Origin: Andeanibacterium sp035497315
GTDB lineage: Bacteria > Pseudomonadota > Alphaproteobacteria > Sphingomonadales > Sphingomonadaceae
Assembly: GCA_035497315.1 (NCBI GenBank)
Contig: DATJDU010000019.1
Span: 1-60,093 of the forward strand
Length of the DNA: 60,093 nt
Reading direction: 5' to 3'
Shown piece by piece: positions 17,012-24,758 of the stretch (within the stretch, counting starts at the first letter, position 1; each line of letters begins with the position of its first letter). The position numbers were made by a program, and so were the translations under genes. The notes under the pieces are model-generated. The model ran no database searches, had not been told where the DNA came from, and worked only from the letters and a program-made list of their open reading frames with translations.

Positions 17012-18481
17012 CTATCTGGGGATGGTGGCGAGCTGGGGCAAGGGATGGAACACCCAGGCATTGGCGGCATAGCCGGCCACCCCGGCCCGCACCAGCGACC
17101 AGCGCACTGGCGGGCCGAAGGGAATGAAGGCATTGAGCGAGGTGAGTTCCGCCTCGGCCTCGGCCATCAGGGCGGCGCGTTCGTCGGGGTCGGCGCTTTG
17201 CGCAGCCTCGGCCACGCGGGTATCGGCCTCGCTCGAACAGAAGCCGCGCTTCAAGCCGCAATTGAACTGGTTGAGGAACCAGCGGGCGCTGGCATAGCGC
17301 GCCACCCGGTCGACCAGTTCCAGGTCGCCCGTCTCGCCCTTTTTCGCCCGGCGCAGCGTGACGCCGATTGCGGAAAGATTGCGCGAGAGCCCTTCGAACA
17401 AGACATCGCCCCCCGGGCCCACCGGCAGGGAGATAGAGATTTCGGGAATCTTGCCGCCATTCACCGATTTCCAGGTGGCGACCCGCGCCGTGGCCGCGGT
17501 GCGGCGCTGGGCGAGCGAAGTGCCGTCCCAGCGTTCGCCGATGGTCCCCAGATCGCCCCGCAGGCCCGGCGCGACCAACCGCGAGGTAGGTTGCCAGCCG
17601 CCGACATTGAACGGCGCGATCAGGGCCGCCCGGTCGATCGCCATGGAGATCGCTTCCCGCCCGGAAGCGTCGCCCAGAATCCCTTCCGCATTGCGCACCG
17701 CCAGGCCGAACAGGCCGATCGCGGGATCGAGCCGCACTGTCCCGCGCGAAAGCGGGCCGGTATCGACCAGCGGCAGGCTTTCGATCCTGCCGTTCAGCAC
17801 CACATCGATCTGGCCTTCGTCGAACAGGGCGATGGCGCGCTTCACCTCGGTTCCGTGGACCCGCAGCTCGCGCACGCCCTGTTCCCAGCCTTCCACCACC
17901 GGAAGGCCCCGCGCCTCGGGCGAGAGCATGGAGAGCACGGCCGTCTTGCCCACCTTGCGCAGGCTCATCGGGCCAGTGCCGCGCCCCTTATAGGGCAGGC
18001 CCAATTCCGGCTGGGCCAGAAGCTGCAGGAAATCGGGCATCGGCCCCTTCAGGCGGATTTCCACCACCCGGCCGGCCATGGCGCGAATCTCGTCGATCTG
18101 GGAAAGATCGTAGCCCAGCGAAGTGCCCGAAAGGCGCTGAACCACGCGGCGCAACGCGCTGCGGGCGCTTTCGCCGGTCAGCTCGCTGCCATCGGGCCAG
18201 GTGCCGTCGCGCAGGCGGAAGATGTAGCTCTTGCCATCGTCGGTCACGATCCAGCGATCGGCCAGCGCCGGGGTCACCTGCCCCTGGGCGTCCAGCCCGA
18301 CCAGCCCCTCGGTCGTTGCCGCATGGACATGCTGCCCGGCGGCCGAGAGCAGCACGCCTTCCTCGAACGGGTCATTCTCGCCGCCAATGATGGCGACTTC
18401 CAGCGCGCCCTCGTTGCCGCGCCCGCAAGCGGCCGCGAACAGCGCCAGGCCGAGGGCCAGAATGCGAAGGGAACGAGACAT
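17012..18481 (-). CDS. Family 5 (peptide-type) solute-binding lipoprotein
   Basis: A 489-residue extracytoplasmic binding protein of the SBP_bac_5 family, which normally delivers peptides, nickel or other ligands to an ABC importer. The N-terminus MSRSLRILALGLALFAAACG is a lipoprotein signal with a candidate modified Cys near residue 19, although Ala at -3 is not the usual Leu. Family features include TTEGLVGLDAQGQVTPALAD and FRLRDGTWPDGSELTGESAR. No ABC permease or ATPase genes are adjacent, so it is an orphan component. The downstream DUF4112 gene is cotranscribed. Confidence 0.85.
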   Translation of the reverse strand: MSRSLRILALGLALFAAACGRGNEGALEVAIIGGENDPFEEGVLLSAAGQHVHAATTEGLVGLDAQGQVTPALADRWIVTDDGKSYIFRLRDGTWPDGSELTGESARSALRRVVQRLSGTSLGYDLSQIDEIRAMAGRVVEIRLKGPMPDFLQLLAQPELGLPYKGRGTGPMSLRKVGKTAVLSMLSPEARGLPVVEGWEQGVRELRVHGTEVKRAIALFDEGQIDVVLNGRIESLPLVDTGPLSRGTVRLDPAIGLFGLAVRNAEGILGDASGREAISMAIDRAALIAPFNVGGWQPTSRLVAPGLRGDLGTIGERWDGTSLAQRRTAATARVATWKSVNGGKIPEISISLPVGPGGDVLFEGLSRNLSAIGVTLRRAKKGETGDLELVDRVARYASARWFLNQFNCGLKRGFCSSEADTRVAEAAQSADPDERAALMAEAEAELTSLNAFIPFGPPVRWSLVRAGVAGYAANAWVFHPLPQLATIPR

Positions 18482-18534
18482 CAAAGCCAGCCGTAAGCCT
18501 TGCCGCGGCGCGCTTCAATGGGCGGAAGCGATTG

Positions 18535-18915
18535 TCAGATCTTGCGAAGCTTGGAAGGCTCGGGAATCATGGAAGGCAGCGGCGGGCGCACGAAGCGCGG
18601 CGTATCGAGATCGCCGGTGGGATTGGTGTTGGTTGCCAGCACTTGCCGGTGGTCCACTTCCTCGATGAAAGCGATGCCGAAACGGTCATCCTGCTTCCAG
18701 GCCACCGTGCCATCGACCCAGCCGATATTGCGCAGATCGACGCTGACCAGCGAACCGCGCGAAACTTTCACGTCGCCTTCGGCCATCATCCCGGCGGAAG
18801 AGAGATTGCGCACCTTCACGCGATGCTCGGTACCGCTGACGTCCCCTTCGACCTTGATCTTGGCCAAGACGAACAGGCTGTCGCGCGACAATTGGCGTGT
18901 GTCGACATTGCTCAT
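18535..18915 (-). CDS. PilZ domain protein (c-di-GMP binding candidate)
   Basis: A 126-residue protein starting MSNVDTRQLSRDSLFVLAKI. A PilZ-like core is visible: HRVKVRNLSSAGMMAEGD, corresponding to the [D/N]xSxxG part of the motif, then GSLVSVDLRNIGWVDGTVAW and RFGIAFIEEVD. The upstream RxxxR arginines are less clear, so c-di-GMP binding is possible but not certain. An alternative start at 18978 adds 21 residues; the choice between them is not decided by a clear ribosome site. It is a single-gene unit ahead of the solute-binding protein gene. Confidence 0.75.
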   Translation of the reverse strand: MSNVDTRQLSRDSLFVLAKIKVEGDVSGTEHRVKVRNLSSAGMMAEGDVKVSRGSLVSVDLRNIGWVDGTVAWKQDDRFGIAFIEEVDHRQVLATNTNPTGDLDTPRFVRPPLPSMIPEPSKLRKI

Positions 18916-19091
18916 TCGCTTGTTACCCAACTCCAATGCGGCCCGGACGCGAGTCGGGCCGACGACCCGGGCTTCCATCGCCCCCGGGCACTTGTGCCTA
19001 GCACTTTATCGGCAAACAAAGCATTAATCACGCGGGCCCGATGCCATCCGGGAGCGACCCGAGGCCGGCCCCGGATATGCGGACCGGGCGA

Positions 19092-19550
19092 TCAATCGTC
19101 GCGAGAAATCTTCTCGCGCCGTTCGTGCGCTTCCTGCGCTTCCACCGTCATGGTGGCGATCGGGCGGGCGATCAGCCGTTTGATGCCGATCGGATCGCCG
19201 GTCACGTCGCAATAGCCATATTCGCCCTGATCGATGCGGCGCAGGGCCGATTCGATCTTGGTGATCAGCTTGCGCTGGCGATCGCGGGTGCGCAATTCGA
19301 TCCCCCAATCGGTCTCGCTGGAGGCGCGATCATTGAGGTCAGCCTCCCGGATCGGGCCATCCTGCAGCGACTGCAGAGTGCCCTCGGAGGCGGAAAGGAT
19401 CGATTTTTTCCATTCGACGAGCAGCGCGCGGAAATATTCCGTCTGCTTCTCGCTCATGTACTCTTCATCGTCGGAAGGCGTGTAGTCGCTGCCAAGCGTG
19501 CGACGCGCCTTGGCAAGAATATCGATTTCGTCACCGGCAACCGAAACCAT
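19092..19550 (-). CDS. dksA: RNA polymerase-binding transcription factor DksA
   Basis: A 152-residue protein that binds the RNA polymerase secondary channel and, with ppGpp, tunes rRNA and stress promoters. The coiled-coil tip motif DxxDxA is present in READLNDRASSE. The C-terminal finger reads YGYCDVTGDPIGIKRLIARP: only one of the four zinc cysteines of E. coli DksA remains, as known for alphaproteobacterial DksA. The ATG at 19550 begins MVSVAGDEIDILAKARR; frames further upstream look non-coding. It stands alone with a 315-bp gap behind its start. Confidence 0.93.
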   Translation of the reverse strand: MVSVAGDEIDILAKARRTLGSDYTPSDDEEYMSEKQTEYFRALLVEWKKSILSASEGTLQSLQDGPIREADLNDRASSETDWGIELRTRDRQRKLITKIESALRRIDQGEYGYCDVTGDPIGIKRLIARPIATMTVEAQEAHERREKISRDD

Positions 19551-19865
19551 CGAGTTACTCCGTGTCCAATTCTCCCGGGAACCGGCAATTCCCCTGCATG
19601 CCCCGGATTTTTCCAGTGGCGTGTCCGGTCTGGTTGGGGCGCCTATAGGGGGACGCCCAAGGCCACACAAGCGGCAATCGCGCGCTGTCACCGGGCGATT
19701 GCGCGTTCGCCCCATACGGCGAACGGAAGGCGCCCCTCAGGGGCGGATATGTGTCTCCCCACGCAGCAGCATTAACCATTTCTTGACCATGAGGACCCAA
19801 GGTCATCTGCGGGAGCGGGTGGAATTGCCCTCTCCGGCATGGGGTAAACTTTGGGGGTACGCATC
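19551..19865. promoter_or_regulatory. Divergent promoter region between dksA and a Sel1 gene, with a CtrA-like site
   Basis: This 315-bp gap has no gene. It contains TTAACCATTTCTTGA at 19772-19786, which fits the CtrA consensus TTAA-N7-TTAA with one mismatch and includes the common half-site TTAACCAT. It is about 80 bp upstream of the Sel1 gene start. CtrA control is inferred only. GGGGG at 19853-19857 is the likely ribosome site of the Sel1 gene. Confidence 0.4.
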
Positions 19866-20207
19866 ATGGAACTTCGCCTGATCGACCAGACCGCTCCGAC
19901 CGTATTGGCCGGCCGCATCAGCAGCAAGGGCACCGAGAGGCTCGTCGCCACCTGCCTCGCCGCCGCCGCCATGGGCGATGTGAGCGCCTATTTCGACCTT
20001 GGGGTGGCCTTCTCCACCGGCAGCCACGGCACACAATGCGACCTGATCGAGGCGCATAAATGGTTCAACCTCGCCGCCGCGCAGGGCCATGAGGAAGCCG
20101 CAGTGTGCCGGGCCGACATTTCCGACGAGATGACCGCCCGCGAAATCGCCGAAGCCCAGCGCCGCGCGCGCCAGTGGCTCTCCACGCTGGACCGCCGCGC
20201 GGCCTGA
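19866..20207 (+). CDS. Small Sel1-repeat protein
   Basis: A 113-residue protein whose central part, AYFDLGVAFSTGSHGTQCDL with EAHKWFNLAAAQGHEEA, is a single Sel1/TPR-like repeat (about residues 38-76). The C-terminus EAQRRARQWLSTLDRRAA is helical. Sel1 repeats mediate protein-protein contacts; no partner can be named. The ATG at 19866 follows a GGGGG ribosome site. There is no signal peptide, so it is probably cytoplasmic. It converges with the next gene, with 9 bp between stops. Confidence 0.85.
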   Translation: MELRLIDQTAPTVLAGRISSKGTERLVATCLAAAAMGDVSAYFDLGVAFSTGSHGTQCDLIEAHKWFNLAAAQGHEEAAVCRADISDEMTAREIAEAQRRARQWLSTLDRRAA

Positions 20208-20216
20208 CACCGCCGC

Positions 20217-21356
20217 TCACCCCTTCCTGAACGGCGTCCTTTCGCCCAGGAACATCTGGTCGGCTGCCACTCCGGCACGTTCGCGCTCCAGGAAATCGGC
20301 CACTGCCTCGCGGAAACGCGGATCGGCGATCCAATGCGCGGACCAGGTCTGCACCGGCTCATAGCCCCGGGCCAGCTTGTGCCCGCCCTGCGCGCCGGCC
20401 TCCACCCGGGAGAGCCCGCGCGCGATCGCATGATCGATCGCCTGATAATAACACAGCTCGAAATGCAGGAAGGGCTTGTCCAGCACGCAGCCCCAATAGC
20501 GGCCGTAGAGCGCCGACCCGCCGATGAAATTGAGCGCGCCTGCAATCGGCATATTGTCCATATAAGCCAGGATCAGCAGCACCTGATCCCCCATCCGCTG
20601 GCCGAACAGGTCAAACGCCTCGCGCGTCAGATAGGGGGTGCCCCATTTGCGCGATCCGGTATCCTGATAGAAGGCCCAGAAGGCGTCCCAATGTTCGGGC
20701 CGCAGATCCGCGCCGGACAGGGCCCTGATCTCCACTCCTTCCTGCGCGGCGGCGCGTTCCTTGCGGATCGCCTTGCGCTTGCGCGAGGAAAGCTGATCGA
20801 GAAAATCCTCGAAGCCCGCATAGCCGCGATTTTCCCAATGGAACTGGATGTCGCTGCGGGTCAGCCAGCCGGCCTGTTCGAACAGGGGCAATTGGGCAGG
20901 CTCGATAAAGGTCGCATGGATGGAGGAAAGCTCCTCGCGCAGGCACAGGGTTTCGGCCGCGCGCAGCAGCGGAGCGGCCAGCGCCTCATCCGCCAGCAGC
21001 AGGCGCGGGCCGGTGGCGGGCGTGAAGGGCACGGCGATCTGCAGCTTGGGGTAATAGCTGCCCCCCGCCCGCTCCCACGCATCGGCCCAGCTATGGTCGA
21101 ACACATATTCGCCCTGGCTATGGGACTTGAGATAGGCGGGAAGCGCCGCGGCAAGGCGGCCCGCCTCATCCTCGATCACGATGGGCAGCGGAGTCCAGCC
21201 TGTGCCGGGGCCGACACTGCCCGAATCCTCCAGCGCGGTCAGGAAGGCATGGCTGGTGAAGGGATTGTCGGCGCCCGCCAGCGCATCCCACTCATCCGCC
21301 GACAAGACCCCGACAGCCGGGGCGATGCGGGCGGTGAGAGTCGGCTGGTCGCTCAT
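20217..21356 (-). CDS. FemAB-like / GNAT-fold protein (PF04339 family)
   Basis: A 379-residue protein of the peptidogalycan biosynthesis/FemAB-like family with an acyl-CoA N-acyltransferase fold. Recognisable blocks are NPFTSHAFLTALEDSGSVGP, YVFDHSWADAWERAGGSYYP, LSSRKRKAIRKERAAA, WGTPYLTREAFDLF and GRYWGCVLDKPFLHFELCYY, with GAQGGHKLARGYEP near the end. The family is common in Proteobacteria and its real substrate is unknown. The ATG at 21356 starts MSDQPTLTARIAP; a frame extended to 21425 enters the repeat zone and is rejected. Confidence 0.87.
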   Translation of the reverse strand: MSDQPTLTARIAPAVGVLSADEWDALAGADNPFTSHAFLTALEDSGSVGPGTGWTPLPIVIEDEAGRLAAALPAYLKSHSQGEYVFDHSWADAWERAGGSYYPKLQIAVPFTPATGPRLLLADEALAAPLLRAAETLCLREELSSIHATFIEPAQLPLFEQAGWLTRSDIQFHWENRGYAGFEDFLDQLSSRKRKAIRKERAAAQEGVEIRALSGADLRPEHWDAFWAFYQDTGSRKWGTPYLTREAFDLFGQRMGDQVLLILAYMDNMPIAGALNFIGGSALYGRYWGCVLDKPFLHFELCYYQAIDHAIARGLSRVEAGAQGGHKLARGYEPVQTWSAHWIADPRFREAVADFLERERAGVAADQMFLGERTPFRKG

Positions 21357-21417
21357 GCAAGACACATTAGCCGGAGGTTGTCGGGGCTGTCGATTGCTCT
21401 CGGGGGGATATCGAACA

Positions 21418-21840
21418 CTCGTCATCCCGGCGAAAGCCGGGATCGCTGGCGACTGGGGTGGAAAGCTGCCGGTTCACCAATTCGTCATTCCCGCGAAAAC
21501 GGGAACCCAGCGGCAACCGTTGAACTGGGTTCCCGCTTTCGCGGGAATGACGATGGTAGGCGAGCAGAATCCTTATCCCAATCCACCACGCCCGTTCGTC
21601 CTGAGCTTGTCGAAGGGCGCGCGCGAAGGAGTGTGGCGCTGCCGGTTTCCCGCGTCCTTCGACAAGCTCAGGACGAACGGATGTAGGTGGCGCCCGCAAT
21701 ATCGTCGTGTCCGGAAAGGCAACATTCGGCGGGATGGGATTGGAAGGCGGACATCGGAACACGCGCGATGCTGAACGTGTAGGCATTCGTTCGCAAATGG
21801 GCCGCCCGCCAGCGATCCCGGCTTTCGCCGGGATGACGAG
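21418..21840. repeat. Nest of three palindromic repeat types in a gene-free 423-bp block
   Basis: The outer pair is a perfect 34-bp inverted repeat: 21418-21451 (starts CTCGTCATCCCGGCGAAAGC) and 21807-21840. Inside lie an almost perfect palindrome at 21483-21552 (CGTCATTCCCGCGAAA ... TTTCGCGGGAATGACG) and a perfect 25-bp inverted repeat at 21592-21616 / 21656-21680 (CCGTTCGTCCTGAGC ... GCTCAGGACGAACGG). The right outer arm ends exactly at the stop codon of the GDPD gene. Open frames here are artefacts of the repeats. These look like dispersed REP/MITE-type elements inserted next to each other. Confidence 0.9.
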
Positions 21841-22614
21841 TCAACCGCCCTGAACCCCATCCCCCTCCGCAATCGGGGCATCCGCATGGCGGGCGGCCCG
21901 CTCCCGCAATTCCGGCGAGCGCACCGTCCAGGTCAGCACCGGCAACCCGCGCCTGCGCTGGGCGGCGGCGAACCGGCTGGGCAGGTCGCGCACGTCATAG
22001 GCGAGGAAATCGGGCTTCGCGATCCACAGCCACAGATGCCGCCGGGCCCAGCCGATGATCGCGCGATCATTCTCCTCGGTCATAACCAGCCCGCGCGGAA
22101 TGCGGGGTGCATGGGCGGCAAACCAGCGGCTGACGCGCGGATCGAAGCTCATCACCGCATGGGGTGCGCGATAGCCTTCCAGGACGCGGCGCACCGCAAG
22201 GCAGCTCGCCCCGACATTATAGCCGCGCTTCGACTTTATCTCGATCAGGATCGGCGCCCGGCCACGCACCATGCCCAGCATGTCGCGCAAGGTTGGGATG
22301 CGGCAGCCTTGCGCACCCGTAAGCGCGATCCGGCCGAGCGCGGCAGCGCTGCGATCCGCCACCGGGCCGCTCTCGCCGGTCAGCCGGCCAAGCTCCCAAT
22401 CGTGGAACACCATCGCCTGCCCATCGCCGCTGCGCTGGATATCGCATTCGATCCCCATGCCGCGCGCGATGGCCCCGGCAAAGGCTGAGAGCGAGTTTTC
22501 GGGCACGCCCGGCCCATGCAGCCCGCGATGGGCATAGTCATGCTGCGCCAGCCAGCCCACCCGCGCCGGATCGGGCGCGGGTGCGAAAAGCCGGTCGAGC
22601 AGCCGGGCGATCAT
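21841..22614 (-). CDS. Glycerophosphodiester phosphodiesterase
   Basis: A 257-residue GDPD-family TIM-barrel enzyme that hydrolyses glycerophosphodiesters to glycerol-3-phosphate and an alcohol. The catalytic HR is in YAHRGLHGPGVPENSLSAFA with the paired Glu. MGIECDIQRSGDGQAMVFHD supplies the ExD metal site and the second His, and ILIEIKSKRG supplies the later Glu/Lys. No signal peptide, so probably cytoplasmic. Its ATG overlaps the ridA stop by 4 bp; it is the last gene of a four-gene operon (DUF3572 - HAD - ridA - GDPD). Confidence 0.93.
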   Translation of the reverse strand: MIARLLDRLFAPAPDPARVGWLAQHDYAHRGLHGPGVPENSLSAFAGAIARGMGIECDIQRSGDGQAMVFHDWELGRLTGESGPVADRSAAALGRIALTGAQGCRIPTLRDMLGMVRGRAPILIEIKSKRGYNVGASCLAVRRVLEGYRAPHAVMSFDPRVSRWFAAHAPRIPRGLVMTEENDRAIIGWARRHLWLWIAKPDFLAYDVRDLPSRFAAAQRRRGLPVLTWTVRSPELRERAARHADAPIAEGDGVQGG

Positions 22615-23069
22615 CCCTTTACGGCGAAGATCGCGTCCACTTCCACCGCGGCGCCCAGCGGCAGCACGGGAACGCCCACGGCGCTACGGGCATGGCGCCC
22701 GGCATCGCCGAACACTTCCACCATCAGTTCCGAAGCGCCATTGGCGACCTTGGGCTGATCGGTGAAGCTGCCCGCCGAATTGACGAAGGCGCCCAGCTTC
22801 ACCACCCGCTCCACCTTGTCGAGCGCGCCGAGCGCGGCCTTGATTTGCGCCAGCAGCATCAGCCCGCAGGCGCGCGCGGCGGCGGTGCCGTCCTCAAGGC
22901 TGACATCCTCGCCCAGCCGGCCGGTGACGAGCTTGCCGTCCACGAAGGGCAATTGCCCCGAAACATGGGCCAGACCGCCCGCCACCACCACGGGGACATA
23001 GGCCGCCACCGGGGCGGCGGGTTCGGGCAGAATGATGCCGAGTTCGGCGAGTTTCGCTTCGATGCTCAT
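22611..23069 (-). CDS. RidA family protein (reactive enamine/imine deaminase-like)
   Basis: A 152-residue YjgF/RidA-fold protein. It begins MSIEAKLAELGIILPEPAAP and has VVVAGGLAHVSGQLPFVDGK, typical of the longer RidA subgroup, and a C-terminal block HARSAVGVPVLPLGAAVEVDAI. RidA hydrolyses 2-aminoacrylate and related imines; in this subgroup the substrate is not established. The Arg used for the carboxylate in RidA is present in the ARSAVGV context. It sits in the middle of the DUF3572-HAD-ridA-GDPD operon. Confidence 0.88.
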   Translation of the reverse strand: MSIEAKLAELGIILPEPAAPVAAYVPVVVAGGLAHVSGQLPFVDGKLVTGRLGEDVSLEDGTAAARACGLMLLAQIKAALGALDKVERVVKLGAFVNSAGSFTDQPKVANGASELMVEVFGDAGRHARSAVGVPVLPLGAAVEVDAIFAVKG

Positions 23070-23079
23070 CGTTCAATCC

Positions 23080-23706
23080 TCACTTGTCGTCCAGCCGATC
23101 GAGCAGCCAGGGCAGCGCCTCTTCCCAATTGTCGATCCGGGCATGGGCCTGCCCCGCCGTGAAGGCGCAGGGCACATAGGGGGCCATCAGCGGTTCGCCC
23201 ACGAAATGCAGGCGGGTGACATGGCCTGCCTCTTCCGCGACCGAACCATGGTGATGGGCGATATCGTCGATGAAGAAGGCGCGGTCTGCCCCGAATTCCT
23301 CAAGAATCGCCTTCAGCGCCGGGCCTTTCGGCCCCTGATTGGTATAGACCCGCGCATTGATACCGTGCCCGGCAAGCTGCGCCGCGCGGGTCTGCATCCG
23401 GTGGTCCTTCAGATTGGTCAGCACCACCACATCGGCCTGTTCGGCCAGCGCGCCCATCGCTTCGACTGCCCCGGCGATGGGATTCTGGCGGTGCATTTCG
23501 GTGTCGAAGAACAGGTTCAGCAGAACCCACATCTCCTCTTCGCTCAGCACTTCGCCCGTGTCGCGGCGGCGCATCGAATTGAGGAAACTGTTGCCATTCA
23601 GCGCAAAGTCCACGCCATGTTCCTCGCCCACGAAATCGCGGAAATGCGCGGCCATGTGCAGCAGCACCTCGTCGCAATCGGTGACGATCAGGGGGCGGCG
23701 GCTCAT
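23080..23706 (-). CDS. HAD superfamily phosphatase-like protein
   Basis: A 208-residue haloacid dehalogenase-fold protein. Motif I appears as IVTDCDEVLLH: the nucleophile Asp11 is present, but the usual second Asp two residues on is Glu. Motif II is VVLTNLKDHR and motif IV is AFFIDDIAHHHGS. A conserved segment, SFLNSMRRRDTGEVLSEEEM, is the cap region. The substrate is unknown. It overlaps the DUF3572 stop by 4 bp and lies 10 bp from ridA, so it belongs to that operon. Confidence 0.85.
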   Translation of the reverse strand: MSRRPLIVTDCDEVLLHMAAHFRDFVGEEHGVDFALNGNSFLNSMRRRDTGEVLSEEEMWVLLNLFFDTEMHRQNPIAGAVEAMGALAEQADVVVLTNLKDHRMQTRAAQLAGHGINARVYTNQGPKGPALKAILEEFGADRAFFIDDIAHHHGSVAEEAGHVTRLHFVGEPLMAPYVPCAFTAGQAHARIDNWEEALPWLLDRLDDK

Positions 23707-23993
23707 CGGGTCAGGCTCCTTGCGGCATCGGCCAGCTTTTGCGGTTCGGTCCCCAGGGCATCGGCCGCGGCGACGAGATCGGGTTCATGCCCGGCGAGAA
23801 ATTCCAGCACCGCGCCCAGCACGGCCCGGCTTCCCACCCCGGCGCGCAAGGCATCGGGCGTGAGGCCGGTCAGCGCCAGCAGACGCTCGGCCCGGTCGCC
23901 ATCGGACAATACCCAGGCCAGCGCACCAAGCGCCAGCGATTCGGCATTGTCGTCATGGGCGGGGGATTCGCTGGAGCCGGGAATTGTCACCAC
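23703..23993 (-). CDS. DUF3572 family protein
   Basis: A 96-residue protein with the DUF3572 core ESLALGALAWVLSDGDRAER and LLALTGLTPDALRAG, ending LADAARSLTR. It is mostly helical, with no membrane segment. The function is unknown, but in many alphaproteobacteria this gene lies divergently next to divK, exactly as here (56 bp between the two starts). It is the first gene of the minus-strand operon. Confidence 0.87.
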   Translation of the reverse strand: MVTIPGSSESPAHDDNAESLALGALAWVLSDGDRAERLLALTGLTPDALRAGVGSRAVLGAVLEFLAGHEPDLVAAADALGTEPQKLADAARSLTR

Positions 23994-24049
23994 CTTGCCG
24001 GAGCCCTAGTAATCTACTTGATGGGGAATTACCCCAAGGGAATTGGGCA

Positions 24050-24412
24050 GTGGCAAAGAGAATCCTCGTTGTCGAGGACAACGATCTCAACCGTAAGCTG
24101 TTTTGCGACGTCCTGCGCGCCAATGGCTTCGCGGTGGAACCTGTGGCCGACGGGCTGGAAGCCATCGCCAAGGCCCGGGAATTCGTGCCCAATCTGGTGA
24201 TTATGGATATCCAGCTGCCCAATGTCTCGGGGCTGGACCTGATCGCGGGGCTGAAATCGGATGCTTCGCTGCGCGCCATTCCTGTGCTGGCCGTCACCGC
24301 CTATGCCGGCAAGGGGGATGAGGAACGCATTCGCGATGCCGGCGCGGAAGGCTATCTGGCCAAGCCCGTTTCCATCGGCCCCTTCATGCAGGCGGTTAAG
24401 GCGCTGCTGTGA
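24050..24412 (+). CDS. divK: Single-domain response regulator DivK
   Basis: A 120-residue receiver domain. The phosphorylation site is the Asp in LVIMDIQLPNVSGLDLIAG (about residue 53). The acidic pair is in VEDNDLN and the conserved Lys in GYLAKPVSIGPFMQ. DivK relays cell-cycle and asymmetry signals through DivJ/PleC-type kinases to the CtrA pathway. The start is a GTG at 24050, with AGGG at 24037-24040 about 9 bp upstream and a small hairpin GGGG-AATTA-CCCC (24023-24035) over the leader. A longer frame to 23984 would overlap the divergent gene. Confidence 0.94.
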   Translation: MAKRILVVEDNDLNRKLFCDVLRANGFAVEPVADGLEAIAKAREFVPNLVIMDIQLPNVSGLDLIAGLKSDASLRAIPVLAVTAYAGKGDEERIRDAGAEGYLAKPVSIGPFMQAVKALL

Positions 24413-24490
24413 AAGCCGCCCTCGACACCCGAACTTGACACTTGCCCTCCGCGCCGCTTTTGCGCCGCAATCGAGCCCTAGGAGCCCCAC

Positions 24491-24733
24491 ATGGACCGCG
24501 CAGAAGTCGAAACCCGTATCCGATCGCTGATCGCCCCCTTCAACAAGAAGGGCGCCGAGATAGCCGATGCCACCACTTTCGCTGGCGACCTTGAGTTCGA
24601 CAGCCTGACCGTGATGGATTTCGTCGCTGCGATCGAGGATGAATTCGACATCATCATCAGCATGAACCAGCAGGCGGAAATCGAGAATTTCGGCCAGTTG
24701 ATCGATGCGGTCTGCACACTCAGTGGCAAGTGA
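24491..24733 (+). CDS. Acyl carrier protein dedicated to sphingolipid synthesis
   Basis: An 80-residue acyl carrier protein. The 4'-phosphopantetheine site is Ser38 in LEFDSLTVMDFVAAIEDEFD. The sequence is more basic at the N-terminus and less acidic overall than the housekeeping fatty-acid ACP. It lies 25 bp upstream of the serine palmitoyltransferase gene. In Caulobacter and sphingomonads an ACP beside spt supplies the acyl thioester for the first step of sphingolipid synthesis, so the same role is inferred here. Confidence 0.9.
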   Translation: MDRAEVETRIRSLIAPFNKKGAEIADATTFAGDLEFDSLTVMDFVAAIEDEFDIIISMNQQAEIENFGQLIDAVCTLSGK

Positions 24734-24758
24734 TCGGGCGGTGGGAGAAGTGACCGCG

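Noticed and set aside
21418..21840. CRISPR-like reading of the repeated palindromes
   Set aside because: The units are of different types, inverted rather than direct and not regularly spaced.
23984..24412. Longer N-terminus for DivK (start at 23984)
   Set aside because: It would overlap the divergent DUF3572 gene and its promoter; the GTG at 24050 has a ribosome site and gives the normal length.
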